Assembly: GCA_030266365.1 (NCBI GenBank)
Contig: JAJDHV010000004.1
Location: forward strand, 1-53,088
DNA from: Synergistaceae bacterium OttesenSCG-928-I11
Lineage (GTDB): Bacteria; Synergistota; Synergistia; Synergistales; Synergistaceae
Direction of reading: 5' to 3'
Length of the DNA: 53,088 nucleotides
Shown here piece after piece: positions 8,260 to 16,107 of this stretch. A program made the position numbers and the translations under genes. Below the pieces are notes generated by a model. It saw nothing but the letters and a program-made list of their open reading frames with translations, was not told the DNA's origin and searched no databases. How positions within the stretch are numbered: position 1 is the stretch's first letter; every line of letters starts with the position of its first letter.

Positions 8260-8782
8260 CGTGCATCACCCTCTTTCTGATAAAAATGACGAGCGGCGGA
8301 ATCGCGATCAATTGCAGCGCGATGCCGGGCAACCCCGCCACGAGCGCCGCCGTCACCGCCGCGATCGGGGAAATGTTCACGCCAAAGAGCCCCACACCGA
8401 CGAAAAGCGCCCCCCCGTACGCGACGCGGCCGGCGATCTGCGCGACGACGAGCGAGACCAGGACCGGCATCCTGCGATGCGCGGCAAGCCCCGAGACCCA
8501 GCCGTAGACCGCTAGCTCGACGATCATGAACGGCAGCCGCGCAAAGGGGGGCATCCCGGTCAGCAAAAAGCTCAGGACCGGCGTCAGCAGCCCGACCGAA
8601 AGACCGTAGAAATCGCCCAGCAGCATTCCCGCGATGAAGACGGGGATGTGCATCGGCAAAAATGTGCCGCCCAGCCCCGGTCCTCCCGCCATGTGGAAGA
8701 CCTGCGGCAGCAGCACGCCTGCCGCAAGAAGGAGCCCGCCGATACACATCCGGCGGGCAGATTTTTTTTTAATCGATTTCAT
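8216..8782 (-). CDS. ECF-type vitamin/cofactor transporter, S component
   Basis: A 188-residue very hydrophobic protein with about six membrane segments. The FLPMHIPVFIAGMLLGDFYG segment following a Gly-rich HMAGGPGLGG loop is typical of substrate-binding S components of energy-coupling factor importers (ECF_trnsprt type). The S component binds a vitamin or metal-like ligand and works with a shared EcfAA'T module, which is not in this window, so a group II system is implied. The ligand is not identifiable from sequence. The overlapping DUF1893 gene is the only functional neighbour. No riboswitch was seen in the 29 bp separating it from the MFS gene. Confidence 0.8.
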   Translation of the reverse strand: MKSIKKKSARRMCIGGLLLAAGVLLPQVFHMAGGPGLGGTFLPMHIPVFIAGMLLGDFYGLSVGLLTPVLSFLLTGMPPFARLPFMIVELAVYGWVSGLAAHRRMPVLVSLVVAQIAGRVAYGGALFVGVGLFGVNISPIAAVTAALVAGLPGIALQLIAIPPLVIFIRKRVMHVETVGDECARTDGA

Positions 8783-8811
8783 CTCAACCCATCCTCGCTT
8801 TCATCGTCCGG

Positions 8812-10017
8812 TTATTTTACTCCGTTTCCGGTTCGATGGAAAGCGCGCGCGCGCCGATGTCGGACGTGCCAGAAAACGGCGAGGGTCACGGTGCCGCAGA
8901 GGGCGATGCCGCTCGTGACGCGAAGCGGAATGACGGGGCCCACCATGCCTCCCAGCCACCCCATGAAGAGGGGGATGACGGTGAACCCGAGGCCGATCAG
9001 AAACCAGCAGATCGAGACGGCCTGCGGTTGGAGGCGCATCGGCACGCTGTCCGAGATGAGCGCCAGATGCAGGGGAAATCCGATGCCCATCCCGATCCCG
9101 AAGAGAAGCCCCATGGCGACGAGCCGTGTCTCGGTCGGGGAGAACGTCGAGAGGAGGAGCGTGCCGGAGGTGATCATGACGGTCGGTGCGGCGAGCATCC
9201 AGCGCGGAAAGCGGTCGAGGTACCGCGCGAGGAAGAGGCGGACGAGCAGACCGACGAGCGCGTTCGACGACAGGAAGAGCGACGCCATGAGGCCGAAGTG
9301 CGCCGTCATCGACGACATAAATGACGCGGAGGCGTCCGCGACGCTGAAGAGGAACATGGAGAGGATCGCCAGACGAAAGGCCGGGATGCGGAGGCATTCG
9401 CCCATGCCGCGAAAGGGGTTGGCGCTCTTGCCCGAAGTGGGTAAGGGAATATTCACGTCCGAGAGGCCGGGCGTCGAGGGCATGATGATCGTCGCTGCGA
9501 CGCAGATCGCGAGCGGCACGAAAATATAGAGCGACGTGTACCCGCGCAGGAGCAGCCACTCTGCGGCCGGCACGGCGGTCATCATCGGCACGATGCCCCC
9601 TGCCATGATGAGCGAGAAGGCCCGCCCGCGCTCGCGTTCTTCGAACGCGACGGCCTGGAACGTCGCAAGCCCGATCTGCATCATGCTCGAAGCAAGGCCG
9701 AGCGCGGCGCGTGCCGCCATCGCGATCCAGAAACGCGGGCCTGCCAGCGCGATGATGAGGGAGCATACGACGGACAGGATTCCCGCCGCGAGGAAGAACG
9801 AGCGGAAGCCGGTTCGCGTTACGACGCTGCCGAGGAAGGGCCTCGTCGCGATGGACGCGAAGTAGAAGACGGCGACGAGCAGCCCCGCGTCAGACGCGCC
9901 CAGGCCGATCTTCGTATAGTAGACGGGCAGCAGATAGCTCGCGCCGGTGAAGCCGAACGCGCAGTACCAGCCGAGGGCGAGAAAGAGTATTTTTCGCCGG
10001 GTCTGTCCGACGCTCAA
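8812..10017 (-). CDS. MFS transporter
   Basis: A 401-residue protein with twelve hydrophobic segments and the major facilitator arrangement. The loop 2-3 region (RPFLGSVVTRTG) carries the weak MFS motif. Members move small solutes or drugs by proton coupling; the substrate is not evident. The start is taken as TTG at 10017, because GGAGGG lies 6 bases upstream of it. An in-frame ATG at 10050 coincides with a TATAAT-like -10 element on this strand and has no Shine-Dalgarno site. It lies 29 bp upstream of the ECF S gene on the same strand, so all three minus-strand genes may share a transcript. Confidence 0.85.
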   Translation of the reverse strand: MSVGQTRRKILFLALGWYCAFGFTGASYLLPVYYTKIGLGASDAGLLVAVFYFASIATRPFLGSVVTRTGFRSFFLAAGILSVVCSLIIALAGPRFWIAMAARAALGLASSMMQIGLATFQAVAFEERERGRAFSLIMAGGIVPMMTAVPAAEWLLLRGYTSLYIFVPLAICVAATIIMPSTPGLSDVNIPLPTSGKSANPFRGMGECLRIPAFRLAILSMFLFSVADASASFMSSMTAHFGLMASLFLSSNALVGLLVRLFLARYLDRFPRWMLAAPTVMITSGTLLLSTFSPTETRLVAMGLLFGIGMGIGFPLHLALISDSVPMRLQPQAVSICWFLIGLGFTVIPLFMGWLGGMVGPVIPLRVTSGIALCGTVTLAVFWHVRHRRARAFHRTGNGVK

Positions 10018-10245
10018 GCCGATCCCTCCAGAATTCCGCAGTGCGGCCATTATATCGCAACCGCCGAAAAATTATTGCCGCCGCGCGTTGACTATCGCAC
10101 CGCACCACTTATAATTTGTGATGTGTGACGCCATCGCGTAAACGCGAAAAATAAAAATCCGAGGCCCGCGGGATGGACCGCAGCGTAAAAATTTGGGGCT
10201 CTGGTTGTGCATTCGTTTTTCAAATTTTCCAAAGGGGGTCTGGCG

Positions 10246-11751
10246 ATGTCTGTACCGACGTATGAGGAGTGGCTGGCCGGAGGGGGTGAGCGCACCGCCG
10301 GTTTCGGCGGCGGCGACGGGTTGTCCGTGGCGGGTGCGTTCGTCCTGTCGAAGATCGAGCACTTCTACAAGCTCGCCTGGGACGTGGAGAACGGTTTCAC
10401 CTACGCCGGGACGTATTTCCACCTGAGTTGCGACCTCGACATGGAGGGCAAGCCTTGGCGACCGATCGGCTATTTCATGACGCCGTTCGACAAGCGCGAG
10501 TTCGGCGGCTTTCTCATCGGCGGTGGGCATACGATTCACAGCTTCGCCATTGATGCCGAGGCGGGACGAACCGTCGGGATCTTCGGTTTCACGGACGGCG
10601 CCGAGATTCGCGACCTGCGGATCGGAAATTTCAAGATCGCCGGGAAGGGCACGACTGGTGCGCTCGTCGGATTCGCCATCTCGACGAAGATTTCGAACTG
10701 CCATGCGGGCGGCACCATCACGGAGATGTCCGACGAAAGCGTCAACGTGGGCGGCCTCGTCGGCACGGCGGGACGTTGCGTCGTGAGTGGCTGCACCGCG
10801 GGGTCGAAGATCACCGCCAGCGGCTGTCGGGGCGTGGGCGGTCTCTGCGGCTATGCCTACAACGACACGAGAATCGACCGGTGCCGCGCGGTCCGCGAAA
10901 TTTTTGCGTCGCGGACGATCGACTCCGGCGGCGTGGTCGGGACGCTGCGAGACTCGCAGGTCTCGGACAGCGCGGCCGATGTCGCCATGAGCGGCTTGAA
11001 CAACGAGAACGTCGGCGGGTTCTGCGGCGGCGCTTACGACAGCCGGATCAACGCCTGTCGGGCGACCGGAGCGCTGTCCAACCGGAACGACAAGGACGAC
11101 GTCTGCGTCGGCGGGTTCCTCGGGCACGGCAACAGCCTCATCGCCGCCTGTGCGGCAAGCGGCGACGTCGACTCGCACGGCGAGGGCGGACGCGTCGGTG
11201 GATTCGCGGGCAGCGCCGCCGAGAGCCAGATTCGCTCCTCGTACAGCGTGGGCGAGGTGGCTGGCGAGGGGCGTGTCGGCGGATTCATCGGTTACCTGAA
11301 CTGCACCGACGGCGCTTATGTGCGCATCGAGGACTGTTGCGCCGCGGGCGACGTCAAAGTCCGCGGAGAGGAGCGCGATACCATTGCTGCGGGGTTTGTC
11401 GGCAAGATCGACCGGGACGGCGGCAGCATCGTCATCGCGCGCTGCTATGCCTTTGGCACGCTGTACGGCACGCCATACGGCTTCTTCGGCGAAAACGTCT
11501 ACGCCACGGTCATGAACTGCTTCTGGCGCAAGGACGAGACGGCCAACGCGGGCAAGGAGGCGGTGCACGGTATTCCGACGCTCACCACGGAGGAGTTCGG
11601 GGTGCAGGGCCGCTTCGACGCGGTGGACTGGGTTTTCGACGGACAGGAGCCGGTCTGGTGCTACACGGGGTCGATCGATCCCGCGCGGCCCCATCCGGCG
11701 GACGCTCCCGTCCTCACGAGGGCCGCGAAGAAGAACGTCCCAAACGCGTAA
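10246..11751 (+). CDS. GLUG-repeat protein without visible signal peptide
   Basis: A 501-residue protein built on about nine short Gly-rich GLUG motifs (GALVGFA, VGGLVGTA, VGGLCGYA, VGGFCGGA, VGGFLGHG, VGGFAGSA, VGGFIGYL and others). They are spaced roughly every 30-45 residues and alternate with Cys-containing beta segments such as ISNCHAGG or IDRCRAVR. GLUG repeats occur in surface adhesins and IgA-peptidase-like proteins and probably form a right-handed beta helix. Start ATG 10246 has AAGGGGG 7 bases upstream. The N-terminus (MSVPTYEEWLAGG) has no signal peptide and the C-terminus has no sorting signal, so export is not supported. It contains many cysteines. It is followed 22 bp later by deoC on the same strand; the functional link is unclear. 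Confidence 0.75.
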   Translation: MSVPTYEEWLAGGGERTAGFGGGDGLSVAGAFVLSKIEHFYKLAWDVENGFTYAGTYFHLSCDLDMEGKPWRPIGYFMTPFDKREFGGFLIGGGHTIHSFAIDAEAGRTVGIFGFTDGAEIRDLRIGNFKIAGKGTTGALVGFAISTKISNCHAGGTITEMSDESVNVGGLVGTAGRCVVSGCTAGSKITASGCRGVGGLCGYAYNDTRIDRCRAVREIFASRTIDSGGVVGTLRDSQVSDSAADVAMSGLNNENVGGFCGGAYDSRINACRATGALSNRNDKDDVCVGGFLGHGNSLIAACAASGDVDSHGEGGRVGGFAGSAAESQIRSSYSVGEVAGEGRVGGFIGYLNCTDGAYVRIEDCCAAGDVKVRGEERDTIAAGFVGKIDRDGGSIVIARCYAFGTLYGTPYGFFGENVYATVMNCFWRKDETANAGKEAVHGIPTLTTEEFGVQGRFDAVDWVFDGQEPVWCYTGSIDPARPHPADAPVLTRAAKKNVPNA

Positions 11752-11773
11752 TCGCGCCTGCGCGGAAGACGAT

Positions 11774-12466
11774 TTGGACATGACGGGCCCGAAAAAAATT
11801 TCAACCGAAGCGGAGTTGGCGCGGACGCTAGAGCACTCCGTCCTCTCGCCTGCGGCAAGCAGGGCGGACATCGAGGCGGGGTGCGAACTCGCGCGAGCGT
11901 ACGGTGTGCGCGCCATGGTCGTCCAGCCGTACTGGCTGGAACACGCCGTGGCGTGCCTCGCGGGCAGCGAGGTGCTGCCCGTCTCCGTGCTCGCCTTCCC
12001 GCACGGCGTGTCGTTGCCGTCCGCAAAAGCGCACGAGGCGGAACGGTTGGCGATGCTTGGCGCGAAGGAGATCGACATGGTCATGAATGTGTCGGCGCTC
12101 AAGTGCCGCGACTACGACGCCGTGGCCTCCGACATCGCGGGTGTCGTCGCCGCAAGCGGCGTTGCCGTGCGCGTCAAGGTCATCCTCGAAACGGCATTCC
12201 TGATCGACGACGAGATCGCAGACGCGTGCCGCATCGCGCAGGACGCGGGCGCCGCGTTCGTCAAGACGTCGACCGGGTTCGGTCCGGGGGGTGCGACGTG
12301 CGAAGCGGTTGCGCTGATGCGGCGAACGGTGTCGGATTTCGTCGGCGTCAAGGCGTCGGGCGGCATCCGCACACTGGACGATGCGCTGAAGATGCTTGTC
12401 TGCGGCGCGGACCGGATCGGCACGAGCGCGACGAAAAAAATTCTGGACGAGATGCGCGCGAGATAA
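11774..12466 (+). CDS. deoC: Deoxyribose-phosphate aldolase
   Basis: A 230-residue class I aldolase cleaving 2-deoxyribose-5-phosphate to glyceraldehyde-3-phosphate and acetaldehyde in nucleoside catabolism. Visible hallmarks are KEIDMVMN (D101), KVILET (about 135-140), the Schiff-base lysine in FVKTSTGFG (K164), and VKASGGIRT with K193. The length is typical. The start may be TTG 11774 (GGAAG 5 bases away) or ATG 11780. It sits 22 bp behind the GLUG-repeat gene and ends at a bidirectional terminator. No other deo gene is present. Confidence 0.92.
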   Translation: MDMTGPKKISTEAELARTLEHSVLSPAASRADIEAGCELARAYGVRAMVVQPYWLEHAVACLAGSEVLPVSVLAFPHGVSLPSAKAHEAERLAMLGAKEIDMVMNVSALKCRDYDAVASDIAGVVAASGVAVRVKVILETAFLIDDEIADACRIAQDAGAAFVKTSTGFGPGGATCEAVALMRRTVSDFVGVKASGGIRTLDDALKMLVCGADRIGTSATKKILDEMRAR

Positions 12467-12485
12467 CGAGAGTGGGTAAAAAAAT

Positions 12486-12538
12486 TTTGGAGGCGCACCC
12501 CGATCGACATGTTCGATCGGGGTGCGCCTCCAAATTTT
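12486..12538. terminator. Bidirectional terminator between deoC and the HAD hydrolase
   Basis: A perfect 22-bp stem (12486-12507 with 12513-12534) has a 5-base loop. It is flanked by A-rich sequence on one side and T-rich on the other, so it can terminate both convergent genes. Confidence 0.9.
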
Positions 12539-12555
12539 TTTGCGCTTCGTCCGCG

Positions 12556-13383
12556 CTACTTCAAGGCATATTTTTCGACGGCCCAGGCGACACCGCATTC
12601 GTCGCCCGTCGGCGCGACGGCGTCCGCCGCATCCTTCGCGCTCTGTCGTCCGTTGGCCATGGCGACGCCGGTGCCCGCTGCGCGCAGCATCTCGACGTCG
12701 TTCTCGCCGTCGCCGAGCGTCATGACGTTCTCCATTGGGACGCCTAGGTCGCCCGCGAGGGCGGTCAGGCTTCGCGCCTTGTTCACGACGGGGTTCATCA
12801 ACTCGACGAAGTTGGCGTTCGAGCTGGTCACATACAGGTCGGGGCCGAAGAGGTCCTGGAACTCCCGCATCAGGGCGTGCGACGCCTCGATGTCGTCCGT
12901 CATCGCGAGCAACTTTGTCGGCGCGACCGAGGGCGCGTAGAGGTCGTCGCCGATCGCCCGCCCCTCGATGCCGAAGTGCTTCAGGTACGCGACGAACTCC
13001 TCGTCGCCCGCGTCGCGGATGTAGAGGACGTCCTCGATATACGACTGGACGTAGATGCGTCGCTCGCGAAAGATCGCGAGCGCGCGGCGCGCGATCGACA
13101 TGTCCAGCCTGTGGTGGTAGAGCGTGCGCCCGTCGGGGTAGCGCACCATCGCGCCGTTGTAACAGATCAGCGGGACCTTCACGCCGATCTCCGCGGCGAA
13201 ACGGTTCGCCGAGTGGAACATGCGCCCCGTGGCGATCGTTACAATGACGCCGCGTGCCATCGCGCGGACGAGCGCGTCTCGGTTTCGCGGCGGAATGTTG
13301 CCCGTGCCGTCCAGAAGCGTGCCGTCGAGGTCGGTCGCGATCAGCCGGATTTTTTTGTCTGATTTGTTTTGCGGTGCGTCCAA
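12556..13383 (-). CDS. Cof-type HAD-IIB family sugar-phosphate phosphatase
   Basis: A 275-residue cytoplasmic hydrolase. HAD motif I is ATDLDGTLL (nucleophile D18, acid D20), motif II is TIATGR, and motif IV is LGDGENDVEML near residue 225. An inserted type IIB cap lies in the middle. Such enzymes dephosphorylate sugar phosphates or cofactors with loose specificity. The frame is open further upstream, but TTG at 13383 is preferred: it is preceded by AAGGGGGGAG and gives the normal family length. It is transcribed divergently from homoserine dehydrogenase. Confidence 0.85.
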   Translation of the reverse strand: MDAPQNKSDKKIRLIATDLDGTLLDGTGNIPPRNRDALVRAMARGVIVTIATGRMFHSANRFAAEIGVKVPLICYNGAMVRYPDGRTLYHHRLDMSIARRALAIFRERRIYVQSYIEDVLYIRDAGDEEFVAYLKHFGIEGRAIGDDLYAPSVAPTKLLAMTDDIEASHALMREFQDLFGPDLYVTSSNANFVELMNPVVNKARSLTALAGDLGVPMENVMTLGDGENDVEMLRAAGTGVAMANGRQSAKDAADAVAPTGDECGVAWAVEKYALK

Positions 13384-13483
13384 AACAACTCCCCCCTTGT
13401 GTCCGTCCTGCTCGTATTGTGCCCGAAAATGGCATAAAATGGAAGGACGGAACGGCGACAAACATCGCATTGGAGGGGTAAGG

Positions 13484-14494
13484 ATGAAAACAAGGGCGTT
13501 GATGATCGGTTTTGGAAGCGTCGGACGCGCGCTCGCGCGCATGATATGCGGGAAACGGGAGCGGCTTGCGGGCCTTGGTTTCGATTTTCAGCTCGTGGGG
13601 GTCTTCACGCGGACGAAGGGGAGCCTCGTCGATCCGGATGGGCTCGACCTGGAAAAAATGTTGTCTGACGTCGAGGCGCACGAGAAATTTACAGGTCCCT
13701 CGACCGACATGACGCCGCTCGAGGCGTGCCGTACGCTCGACTACGACGTGCTGATCGAGCTCTCGACCCTCCAGATCGAGGGTCGCGGCGAGCCCGCGGC
13801 GTCGCACATTCGCGCGGCGCTCTCGCGCGGGAAGAACGCCGTCACGGCGAACAAGGGGCCGGTCGCCTTCGCGTATCCGGAACTGGGCGCGCTCGCGGAA
13901 AAAAACGGCTGCAAATTCCTCTTTGAGTCGACGGTGATGGACGGGGTGCCCGTGATCAACCTCGTGCGGCGTTGCATGAAGGGGAACCGGATCACCGGTT
14001 TCAGCGGCATCCTGAACAGCACGACGAACTACATCCTGACCCGGATGGAGGAGGGGACGAGCCTCGCCGATGCGACGGCGGAGGCGCAACGCGCGGGGAT
14101 CGCGGAGGCCGATCCCCGCAACGACATCGACGGCTGGGACGCTGCTGCGAAGGTCTCGGTGCTTGCGCGCGTTCTGATGGGCGCGGATGTGACGCCGAAG
14201 GACGTCGACCGCACCGGCATCCGCGACGTTACGCCCGAGAAAATCCGCGAAGCTGCAGCGCGCGGAAAAAAATGCAAGCTCGTCTGCTGCGGTTATCTGG
14301 AGGGCGGCGCGGTCCGCACCTCCGTCCGTGTGGAGGAGTTGCCGGAGGACGACATCCTCGCGCGACTCTCCGCTTTCGACTCCGGGATCTGTATCGAGAG
14401 CGACCTGATGGTGCCGAACTACATCGTCCAGAAGGACGGCAACCCCGGCGACACCGCTTTCGGCGTTCTGGAGGACATGTTGAGCATGATGTGA
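13484..14494 (+). CDS. Homoserine dehydrogenase
   Basis: A 336-residue NAD(P)-dependent enzyme reducing aspartate semialdehyde to homoserine in Thr/Met synthesis. The N-terminal Rossmann motif is IGFGSVGRA (8-16). The catalytic domain shows TANKGP, FESTVMDGVPVI, GILNSTTNYIL and EADPRNDIDGWDAAAK. No C-terminal ACT domain is present, so feedback regulation by threonine through that domain is not expected. Start ATG 13484 has GGAGGGG 5 bases upstream, although the frame is open for a further 264 bases. It stands alone between a divergent HAD hydrolase and its own terminator. Confidence 0.88.
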   Translation: MKTRALMIGFGSVGRALARMICGKRERLAGLGFDFQLVGVFTRTKGSLVDPDGLDLEKMLSDVEAHEKFTGPSTDMTPLEACRTLDYDVLIELSTLQIEGRGEPAASHIRAALSRGKNAVTANKGPVAFAYPELGALAEKNGCKFLFESTVMDGVPVINLVRRCMKGNRITGFSGILNSTTNYILTRMEEGTSLADATAEAQRAGIAEADPRNDIDGWDAAAKVSVLARVLMGADVTPKDVDRTGIRDVTPEKIREAAARGKKCKLVCCGYLEGGAVRTSVRVEELPEDDILARLSAFDSGICIESDLMVPNYIVQKDGNPGDTAFGVLEDMLSMM

Positions 14495-14523
14495 GGCGCA
14501 TCGGCCAAACGAAGTGGATCAGA

Positions 14524-14562
14524 CGCGAGCCGCTCGGCAAAGGAGCGGCTCGCGATTTTTTT
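14524..14562 (+). terminator. Rho-independent terminator
   Basis: An 11-bp perfect stem (CGCGAGCCGCT/AGCGGCTCGCG) is followed by seven T after one A. Confidence 0.85.
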
Positions 14563-14889
14563 ACACAGTGAACAGTGTGAATCGGCACCGGCAGGCGTGG
14601 CAGCGAAAGCGTGTGTCGGAAAGAAAGTCAACCTCGATAGGGGCGGCAGATTGATGTTTTTTTGCCTCGCATCTGGCCCGATTTTTTTCGACGCATTTTC
14701 TCTCCTTTGACGCCGTTCATGGATTTTTTCATCGATAAAGGCCCGGTGAAAATAATTTTGCAAAGCAATCGGCCCCGCATGCCTGAAAAGAAGGATCGGT
14801 GGGACGCTTTACAGAATGCACAATGATGGGTTACAATTTAATGTGAATGATTGTGCTTCTCCTATTATTATATTGCAGAGGGTGAGCGA
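14563..14889. other. Intergenic region upstream of the LysR gene
   Basis: No supported gene in 327 bases. The last 75 bases are AT-rich. GCACAAT (14818-14824) and ATTGTGC (14850-14856) form a 7-bp inverted repeat 25 bases apart, just before a TATTAT-like -10 region. This could be a binding site for the LysR regulator, but it is only a candidate. Confidence 0.4.
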
Positions 14890-15801
14890 ATGGACACAAG
14901 ACGAATGAGATACATCCTCGCCATTGTCGAAAACGATGGCAACATCAGCCGGGCCGCCGAGAAAATGTCCATTACCCAACCCGCGTTGAGCCAGATCCTG
15001 AAAAAGGTGGAGGCGCAGCACGGCGTTCAACTGTTCGATCGCAGCAAGAACCCGATGACCCTGACGAATGCGGGGCGCATTTACCTGAGTGCCGCGCGAC
15101 GGATCAAGGAGATCGGCGATTCGATGCAGCGGGAGTTCGACGACGAGCACAACCTAGAAACCGGCGAACTGCACATCGGAACGACCCCCTTTCGCGCCAC
15201 GTATGTCCTCCCACACCTCCTCGCAAAATTCCACCGCAAATACCCTGGCATCAACATGGTCCTGCACCAGGCGCTGAACGACGAACTGATCCGGATGATG
15301 GAGGAGTCCGTGACGGACATCACGCTCTGTAGTTTTCAGGGGGTGAACGCCCACCCTCGGGGGCTCGTCATGCGCGAGCTCTATCATGACGAACTGACGC
15401 TCTTCATGCACTCAGACCACCCACTGGCCTCCCTCGAGGCGATCGAGGACCTGGAGCCTCTGCGCGACGAGCTGATCATTACGTCGATCAAGGGTGATCC
15501 CGCCCGCGTCGCCATCGACAAGTATTTCGACGAACGAAATTTCGTGCCCGGTCGGGTCGTCGAAACCAGCAACGCGGAATTTTCCCTGCGCATCCTCAGG
15601 GAGGGGGTTGGCGTCGCGATCCTGAGCGACGCGATCATCGGCATGGAGGGGATCGAACCGCTTCCCGCGCACGTGAAGCTCGGACACACCCCGCCAACGC
15701 TCTCCACGTCGGTGGCCTATTCGAAGAGCCGCTATCTCTCGGCGTCTGCGCGTGCTTTCTTGAGCGAACTGGGGGCGATGTTCCGCGTCGAGCTGGTGTA
15801 G
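14890..15801 (+). CDS. LysR-family transcriptional regulator
   Basis: A 303-residue regulator with an N-terminal winged helix-turn-helix (residues 1-60; ISRAAEKMSITQPALSQILKKVE) and a C-terminal periplasmic-binding-like effector domain. Start ATG 14890 follows GAGGGTGAG. LysR proteins act as tetramers and respond to small metabolites. It lies immediately upstream of, and on the same strand as, the liv importer operon, about 300 bp away, so regulation of branched-chain amino acid uptake is a reasonable inference. Autoregulation is possible through the inverted repeat at 14818-14856. Confidence 0.9.
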   Translation: MDTRRMRYILAIVENDGNISRAAEKMSITQPALSQILKKVEAQHGVQLFDRSKNPMTLTNAGRIYLSAARRIKEIGDSMQREFDDEHNLETGELHIGTTPFRATYVLPHLLAKFHRKYPGINMVLHQALNDELIRMMEESVTDITLCSFQGVNAHPRGLVMRELYHDELTLFMHSDHPLASLEAIEDLEPLRDELIITSIKGDPARVAIDKYFDERNFVPGRVVETSNAEFSLRILREGVGVAILSDAIIGMEGIEPLPAHVKLGHTPPTLSTSVAYSKSRYLSASARAFLSELGAMFRVELV

Positions 15802-15920
15802 TGCGCGATTTATTCTGTGAATAAAATATATGACAGTTCTAAAAAAAGTGAAAAGAGAAAAAAATTTTAAATAAAAACAAGGTAGAGGAATTTTGATTTT
15901 TTGCAAGAGCCATTTGGGCC

Positions 15921-15949
15921 TTTACAGATGCATTTTACTCTAATAAAAT
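15921..15949 (+). promoter_or_regulatory. Sigma70-type promoter of the liv operon
   Basis: TTTACA, a 17-bp spacer and TAAAAT in an AT-rich island. This predicts a leader of about 150 bases before livJ. Confidence 0.7.
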
Positions 15950-16002
15950 AGACTCGTTCCCGAAATAACTTGCCATTCTTTTCTTCACCACTTTTTCAGA
16001 TA

Positions 16003-16107
16003 ATGACTGAAGGAGGTGAGAGGCCGAAAGTTCTCGACAATCGCAACGGAACGGAAGCAATCTCAGTTTCTTGGATTAAATTATCTGGAGGTGTACTGTC
16101 GATATGA
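16003..16107 (+). CDS. Possible 34-residue leader ORF coupled to livJ
   Basis: An ATG-initiated frame of 34 codons lies in the liv leader and stops at a TGA that overlaps the livJ start (ATGA). Its last third is rich in Ile, Val and Leu (AISVSWIKLSGGVLSI). It also contains AAGGAGGTGA, a perfect anti-Shine-Dalgarno match that has no start codon of its own at usable spacing. No Shine-Dalgarno site precedes the ATG. It may be a regulatory leader peptide or chance. Confidence 0.25.
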   Translation: MTEGGERPKVLDNRNGTEAISVSWIKLSGGVLSI

